From positions 1-38,086 of the forward strand of contig JAFZBK010000040.1 of NCBI GenBank assembly GCA_017561825.1: a DNA stretch of 38,086 bases. Reading direction: 5' to 3'. The notes beneath the pieces are model-generated. The model was not told where the DNA came from and searched no databases. It saw only the letters and a list, made by a program, of their open reading frames with translations. Position 1 is the stretch's first letter, and every line of letters begins with the position of its first letter. The stretch is from Prevotella sp. (lineage in GTDB: Bacteria; Bacteroidota; Bacteroidia; Bacteroidales; Bacteroidaceae). Made by a program: the position numbers and the translations under genes. This document shows, in pieces, positions 33,734 through 38,086 of this stretch.

Positions 33734-35098
33734 ATGTCAAACAGTTTAGAAAGAGGTAATTTTGGGACGAAGTTAGGGGTGATCCTGGCTACGGCAGGCG
33801 GTGCAGTAGGCTTGGGTAACGTGTGGCGTTTCCCTTACGTGACCGGTCAGAACGGTGGTGCAGCCTTTATCCTGATCTACTTCATCTGTGTCCTGATCAT
33901 GGGTATTCCCGTGATGCTTTGCGAGTTCCTCATCGGTCGTCATGCACAGTCAAATACGGCGCGTGCCTATACCAAACTGGCCAATGGCACACCATGGAAA
34001 TGGGTGGGCTATATGGGGGTGCTCACGGCAGCACTGATCATCGGCTATTACGGGGTTGTGTCGGGCTGGACCTTGCAATATGTGCTGGCTTCTGCCACCG
34101 GACAGCTTCATGGTACGCCAGATGACTTCCGTGCGTTGTTCTCAGAGTTCTCCACCAATCCCATCAAACCGATTATCTGGATGGCATTGCTGGTGGGGAT
34201 GACGCATTACGTCATCGTGCATGGTATTGAGGACGGCATCGAGAAGGCATCGAAGATCATGATGCCTCTACTGTTCATCCTCCTTCTGGTCTTGGTTGGC
34301 TGCTCGCTGATGCTTCCTGGAGCCATGGACGGCGTGGAGTTCCTGCTGAAGCCTGATTTCTCGAAGATCACGGGCAAGACATTTCTCGAGGCGTTAGGAC
34401 AGTCGTTCTTCTCTCTCAGCATCGCGATGGGCTGTCTGTGTACCTATGCCAGCTATTTCAAGCGTGAGACGAACCTCGTGGGCACGGCTTTCCAGATCTC
34501 TATCATCGATACGTTTGTGGCCATCCTCGCGGGCTTGATGATTTTCCCTGCCGCCATGTCGGTAGGTGTGCAGCCTGATAGCGGACCGTCACTGATCTTC
34601 ATCACATTGCCCAATGTCTTTGAGCAGGCGTTTGGGTCGGTACCTGTTGTGCAGTATGTGGTGTCCCTGGCGTTTTATGTCCTGTTATCCATTGCTGCTC
34701 TCACCTCGAACATCTCCCTGCACGAGGTATCTACCTCGTTCCTCAGTGAGGAGCTGCGTATCGGACGACGGAAGGCGGCAACCTTCGTGTCGGTGATGTG
34801 CGTGGTGGTGGGTGCTGTGTGCTCATTGTCGTTAGGCGATTGGGACTGGGCTCGGTTGTTCGGGATGCCGATTTTTGATTTCTTCGATTGGACCACAGCG
34901 AATATCCTGCTGCCGTTAGGCGGATTCTTCACTTGTCTGTTCATCGGCTGGTATGTGGAGCATAAGCTGATTCATGATGAGATCACCAACTGGGGAACCA
35001 GTAACTATCATTTCTTCCACTTGTTCGTCTTTGTGGTGAAATTCGTGTGTCCGCTGTTCATCTTGTTTGTGTTCCTGCATCAGATAGGATGGGTGTGA
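33734..35098 (+). CDS. Sodium-dependent transporter (NSS family), copy 1
   Basis: The 454-residue product is a LeuT-fold symporter. The unwound TM1 with sodium and substrate sites is ATAGGAVGLGNVWRFPY, followed by TGQNGGAAFI and the extracellular-gate and TM2 segments. TM6 to TM8 include SFFSLSIAMGCLCTYASYF and MIFPAAMSVG. About eleven to twelve membrane helices are expected. Bacterial members import amino acids with sodium; the substrate is unknown here. It is followed 55 bp later by a close paralogue. Confidence 0.92.
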   Translation: MSNSLERGNFGTKLGVILATAGGAVGLGNVWRFPYVTGQNGGAAFILIYFICVLIMGIPVMLCEFLIGRHAQSNTARAYTKLANGTPWKWVGYMGVLTAALIIGYYGVVSGWTLQYVLASATGQLHGTPDDFRALFSEFSTNPIKPIIWMALLVGMTHYVIVHGIEDGIEKASKIMMPLLFILLLVLVGCSLMLPGAMDGVEFLLKPDFSKITGKTFLEALGQSFFSLSIAMGCLCTYASYFKRETNLVGTAFQISIIDTFVAILAGLMIFPAAMSVGVQPDSGPSLIFITLPNVFEQAFGSVPVVQYVVSLAFYVLLSIAALTSNISLHEVSTSFLSEELRIGRRKAATFVSVMCVVVGAVCSLSLGDWDWARLFGMPIFDFFDWTTANILLPLGGFFTCLFIGWYVEHKLIHDEITNWGTSNYHFFHLFVFVVKFVCPLFILFVFLHQIGWV

Positions 35099-35100
35099 CA

Positions 35101-35156
35101 AATTGATAATTAAAAATTGAAAATTGACAATTGATAATTAGGATTGAGTATTGATG
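35101..35156 (+). repeat. Eight-unit heptamer array between the two symporter genes
   Basis: The units are AATTGAT, AATTAAA, AATTGAA, AATTGAC, AATTGAT, AATTAGG, ATTGAGT, ATTGATG. The array starts 2 bp after the stop codon of the first symporter and its last unit ends with the ATG of the second (35154-35156). Most units contain TTGA, an overlapping start/stop. Confidence 0.85.
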
Positions 35157-36509
35157 GAGGGACGCGGATCTTTTGCGACGAGGTTGGGTATCGTGCTGGC
35201 AACGGCGGGATCGGCTGTGGGCTTGGGAAACATCTGGCGATTCCCTTACATGACCGGTCAGAACGGTGGTGCGGCCTTCATCCTGCTCTATTTCGCATGT
35301 GTCTTCCTCTTGGGCATACCGGGCATGATCAGCGAGTTCATCGTGGGTCGCCACGGTGAAACCAATGCTGCCCGGGCATACGATATCCTTTCCAGAGGGA
35401 AGCCTTGGAAGCTCGTGGGCTATCTGGGCATCCTCACGTCAACCATCATCCTTGGCTTCTATGCGGTAGTGGCCGGCTGGTGCCTGGAGTATCTCTTCGC
35501 CTCCGTGATGGGGAAGATACAGGGCGATGCCAGTTATGTGCAGCAGTATTTCCAGTCGTTTTCCAATGATCCCATCAAACCTTGTCTGTGGGCAGTAGCC
35601 TTTATCCTGATCACGCATATCGTTGTTGTTCGTGGCATCCAGAAAGGCATTGAGCGCGCTTCGAAGCTGCTCATGCCGGCTCTGCTGATCCTGTTGGTCA
35701 TCATCGTGGTGGCCTCCTGTCTGCTGCCTGGTGCGGATAAGGGTATTGAGTTCCTGTTGAAGCCCGACTTCTCGAAACTCAGCGGTAGCGTGTTCTTGGA
35801 AGCATTAGGTCAAGCCTTCTTCTCACTGAGTTTAGGTACAGCCTGCTTGTGTACCTATGCTTCGTATTTCGATAAAAACACTCATCTGACAAGATCGGCG
35901 GTGCAGATAGCACTCATCGATTCGATGATAGCAGTGATGGCAGGACTGATGATCTTCCCTGCCGCCTTCTCAGTGGGAGTGACACCCGATGCAGGTCCTT
36001 CACTGATCTTCATCACCCTGCCGAATGTGTTCCAGCAGGCTTTCGCCGGCGTGCCTTTTATGGGTTACCTCATCTCCGTGATGTTCTATGCCCTGTTGGT
36101 ATTTGCTGCGCTTACTTCCACCATCTCTATGCACGAGATCGGTACGGCTTTCTTCACGGAAGAGCTGCATGCTCCGCGCAGCAGGTCGGCATGGATCGTT
36201 ACCATCGTGTGCTGCCTGATTGCCGTGGTCTGCTCCTTGTCGATAGGCGCTTGTCCTGATATCAAGTTGTTGGGGAGCGATCTGCTGACGTTCTGCGACC
36301 ATCTCACCGCTCAGTATCTGTTGCCGATGGGGGCGTTCCTTACCAGTCTGTTTATCGGATGGTACGTACCGCGCAAGGTGGTGAGGGATGAATATACCAA
36401 CAAGGGAACGCTTCGTGGAGGCTTCTTCCCGGTCTATCTCTTCATCGTCAGGTTTGTCTGCCCAATATGCATCCTTCTGATATTCCTCCACCAGATGGGA
36501 GTCGTCTGA
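35154..36509 (+). CDS. Sodium-dependent transporter (NSS family), copy 2
   Basis: The 451-residue paralogue of the preceding gene keeps the same landmarks: ATAGSAVGLGNIWRFPY in TM1, TGQNGGAAFI, AFFSLSLGTACLCTYASYF and MIFPAAFSVGVTPDAGP. Residues around TM1 (GSA for GGA) and TM6 (LGTACL for IAMGCL) differ, so the substrate range may have diverged. The start is placed at ATG 35154; a TTG three bases upstream is in frame. The gap to the next gene is 26 bp. Confidence 0.92.
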   Translation: MEGRGSFATRLGIVLATAGSAVGLGNIWRFPYMTGQNGGAAFILLYFACVFLLGIPGMISEFIVGRHGETNAARAYDILSRGKPWKLVGYLGILTSTIILGFYAVVAGWCLEYLFASVMGKIQGDASYVQQYFQSFSNDPIKPCLWAVAFILITHIVVVRGIQKGIERASKLLMPALLILLVIIVVASCLLPGADKGIEFLLKPDFSKLSGSVFLEALGQAFFSLSLGTACLCTYASYFDKNTHLTRSAVQIALIDSMIAVMAGLMIFPAAFSVGVTPDAGPSLIFITLPNVFQQAFAGVPFMGYLISVMFYALLVFAALTSTISMHEIGTAFFTEELHAPRSRSAWIVTIVCCLIAVVCSLSIGACPDIKLLGSDLLTFCDHLTAQYLLPMGAFLTSLFIGWYVPRKVVRDEYTNKGTLRGGFFPVYLFIVRFVCPICILLIFLHQMGVV

Positions 36510-36535
36510 AGATATAACCCTTTAATCTGAACGCT

Positions 36536-37480
36536 ATGAAATGGAAAGAATTCTTTTATTTGCAGAAATCTGATCGTCAGGTACTCATTGTACTCTTGAC
36601 CGTCGTTGTTGTGGCCCTTACCTTATTATATATATTAGGTGAGCGGTATGAAGCCACGGGAACGCCAACCGATTCGCAGTCAACAGAAAAGATCCTGTCT
36701 GCTGAAACAGATCCTTCTTTGTCAGGTGATGATAAGGCATCTCCAACGGAACTGTTCCCCTTTGACCCCAACACAGCCGACAGTGCCCAACTGCTGCGCC
36801 TGGGGTTGAAGCCGTGGCAGATCAAGAACATCTACCGCTATCGGGCCAAGGGTGGCGTATATAGTCGTCCTTCTGATTTTGCACGACTGTACGGTCTTAC
36901 GGTGAAGCAGTACAGAATGCTGGAGCCTTATATCCGTATCTCGCCCGACTACCTGCCTGCATCCACGCTCTATCCTGAGAAGGACTCTCGTCAATTTGGC
37001 TCTTCTGGCGCATATTCCTCGAATCGCCCCAGCGAGGGTACGTCTTCATTCAATAACCATTCTGCTTCCAGCTACTCTCCCAAACTCTCGCCAGGAGAAA
37101 CAGTTCTCCTTAATACCGCTGATACCACTGAGCTGAAGCGTGTTCCTGGCATCGGTAGCTATTTCGCCCGTGCCATCATGCGCTATGGCATACGACTTGG
37201 TGGTTACTGTCGGGTAGAGCAGCTGCGTGAGATCAACGGATTCCCTGAGGAGGCGCTTCCGTATTTCACTATCGAGAGCCCAAGGGTACGACAGCTGAAC
37301 GTGAACCAGCTCACCCTTGAAGAGCTGCGCAAACACCCTTACATCAACTTCTATCAGGCTCGCGCTATTCTCGACTATCGTCGTCTGCATGGCTCACTTC
37401 ATAGCTTAGACGACCTCAAACTCCTCAAGGAGTTTCCGCCAGAGGCCATCAAACAACTTGAGCCCTACGTTTCATTTTAA
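36536..37480 (+). CDS. Membrane-anchored helix-hairpin-helix (ComEA-like) protein
   Basis: The 314-residue product has an N-terminal membrane helix (about 18-35, LIVLLTVVVVALTLLYI), a Ser/Thr-rich linker, and three ComEA-type helix-hairpin-helix units. These begin FDPNTADSAQLLRLGL, LLNTADTTELKRVPGIG and LNVNQLTLEELRKHPYI. A second Ser/Pro-rich linker (about 140-185) separates the first two. Such proteins bind double-stranded DNA; ComEA acts in DNA uptake, but no other competence gene is present here, so the role is open. Confidence 0.85.
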   Translation: MKWKEFFYLQKSDRQVLIVLLTVVVVALTLLYILGERYEATGTPTDSQSTEKILSAETDPSLSGDDKASPTELFPFDPNTADSAQLLRLGLKPWQIKNIYRYRAKGGVYSRPSDFARLYGLTVKQYRMLEPYIRISPDYLPASTLYPEKDSRQFGSSGAYSSNRPSEGTSSFNNHSASSYSPKLSPGETVLLNTADTTELKRVPGIGSYFARAIMRYGIRLGGYCRVEQLREINGFPEEALPYFTIESPRVRQLNVNQLTLEELRKHPYINFYQARAILDYRRLHGSLHSLDDLKLLKEFPPEAIKQLEPYVSF

Positions 37481-37537
37481 CCCACCAACCCACCTAATAT
37501 GCCTGAAACGCTGTGCCTCCGAATTCACAAAATGACT

Positions 37538-37955
37538 CAACATACACGGATTTTGCTCGAAATGCCTTTAGATACGAGGAAAATAGTTGTTTTCAACATA
37601 CACTAAGGGTACACCAACATACACTATAGACCCACTAACATACACGCAACATACACACCGACGAGTTGTTGAGAAGACAACCATGAATAAAGTGGCACTT
37701 TACTGATAGTTTGTGACGTTCAAACTCGAAAATTCTCACGAGAATTTGTGAGAAAGAAGCCTACTTACTATGAGAAAGTGCCATAGTTTCTATGAGAAAG
37801 TGCCATAGTTTCTATGCGCAAGTAGCCTACTTGGCAGTGTATGTTGCGTGTATGTTAGTGGGCCTATAGTGAACCTTTGTGTATGTTCCGTGTATGTTGA
37901 AAACAACTATTTTCCTCGTATCTAAAGGCATTTCGAGCAAAATCCGTGTATGTTG
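37538..37955. repeat. 418-bp element with 119-bp inverted arms
   Basis: The left arm 37538-37656 and right arm 37837-37955 are equal in length. The outer 66 bp are identical as reverse complements; then 18 bp differ; then 35 bp match with one mismatch. Each arm carries five copies of AACATACAC. The 180-bp centre contains further palindromes, including AATTCTC-AC-GAGAATT (about 37730-37745). No gene is seen in 37481-38011. It could be a non-autonomous mobile element, a structured RNA or a protein-binding array. Confidence 0.92.
37769..37827. repeat. 22-bp direct repeats in the centre of the inverted-repeat element
   Basis: Two exact 22-bp copies (37769-37790 and 37791-37812, starting TATGAGAAAGTGCC and ending ATAGTTTC) are followed by a diverged partial third. 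CATAG-TTT-CTATG spans each junction. An inverted relative, TGGCACTTTACTGATAG, lies near 37693-37709, so the centre can fold on itself too. Confidence 0.8.
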
Positions 37956-38011
37956 CGACAGTTTAGTGAATGTAGTGTACTGAATAAGTTGACAAAATTT
38001 GAGTTCAACTT

Positions 38012-38086
38012 ATGAGTAGAAATGTAAAGAAAAGTAGAGAAGAAAGTCTGGAGATACTTCGTGAGTATCTGACCACCGACCAATCA
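38012..38086 (+). CDS. Start of a possible transposase, cut by the window end
   Basis: Only 25 codons are present, beginning MSRNVKKSREESLEILREYL. The basic start and amphipathic helix resemble the helix-turn-helix N-terminus of insertion-sequence OrfA proteins. Upstream, TGTAGTGTACTGAATAAG (about 37971-37988) could be an IS end. The family cannot be settled from so little sequence. Confidence 0.4.
   Translation, partial: MSRNVKKSREESLEILREYLTTDQS

Noticed and set aside
37538-37955. Invertible phase-variable promoter
   Set aside because: The layout would allow inversion, but I find no good TAnnTTTG box in the 180-bp centre and no recombinase gene in view; kept only as one option.

Overview
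The window looks like a chromosomal segment of a Prevotella-type member of the Bacteroidales. Evidence: mid GC, promoters of the Bacteroidetes type (-7 box TAnnTTTG, sometimes with a -33 TTTG), Bacteroidetes-only families (DUF4292 lipoprotein, an FtsL-like protein with a long N-terminus, a probable glycine-lipid GlsA/GlsB pair) and a secreted CE15 glucuronoyl esterase typical of plant-fibre-degrading gut or rumen species. I see no rRNA, tRNA, CRISPR, prophage or defence locus.

Layout. 1-623: gene-free, repeat-rich. 624-2144 (-): gpmI. 2557-3792 (+): CE15-type esterase. 3897-19669 (-): a complete dcw cluster, transcribed mraZ-rsmH-ftsL-ftsI-murE-mraY-murD-ftsW-murG-murC-ftsQ-ftsA-ftsZ, with gaps of 52 bp or less; it makes lipid II and the divisome core and is headed by an apparent MraZ operator. 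19670-20200: regulatory and repeat-rich gap. 20201-22034 (+): two acyltransferases, probably GlsA/GlsB. 22104-23441 (-): dgt, divergent from 23551-28411 (+): dut, TPR lipoprotein, DUF4292 lipoprotein, EnvC-like protein. 28404-29489 (-): M20 deacylase/peptidase. 29622-33310 (+): acyl-CoA ligase, prfB, a 47-codon membrane mini-protein, CYTH protein. 33255-33665 (-): VanZ-like protein. 33734-37480 (+): two tandem sodium symporters and a helix-hairpin-helix protein. 37481-38086: a large inverted-repeat element followed by the start of a possible insertion sequence.

The genes are mostly core housekeeping; the unusual material is the non-coding structure. Four kinds recur. (1) Tandem 7-bp repeats of different sequence sit at several intra-operon gene junctions, usually spanning the upstream stop codon and the downstream start, and once inside a coding sequence. 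(2) Arrays of a 17-bp palindrome (TTCCCA-nnn-TGGGAA core) repeat with an exact 22-bp period at two gene 3' ends about 21.6 kb apart. (3) A 418-bp element has two 119-bp inverted arms carrying ten copies of AACATACAC. (4) Inverted 12-bp arrays lie at the left edge. I do not recognise (1)-(4) as a named system. The heptamer arrays are my main candidate for something undescribed.
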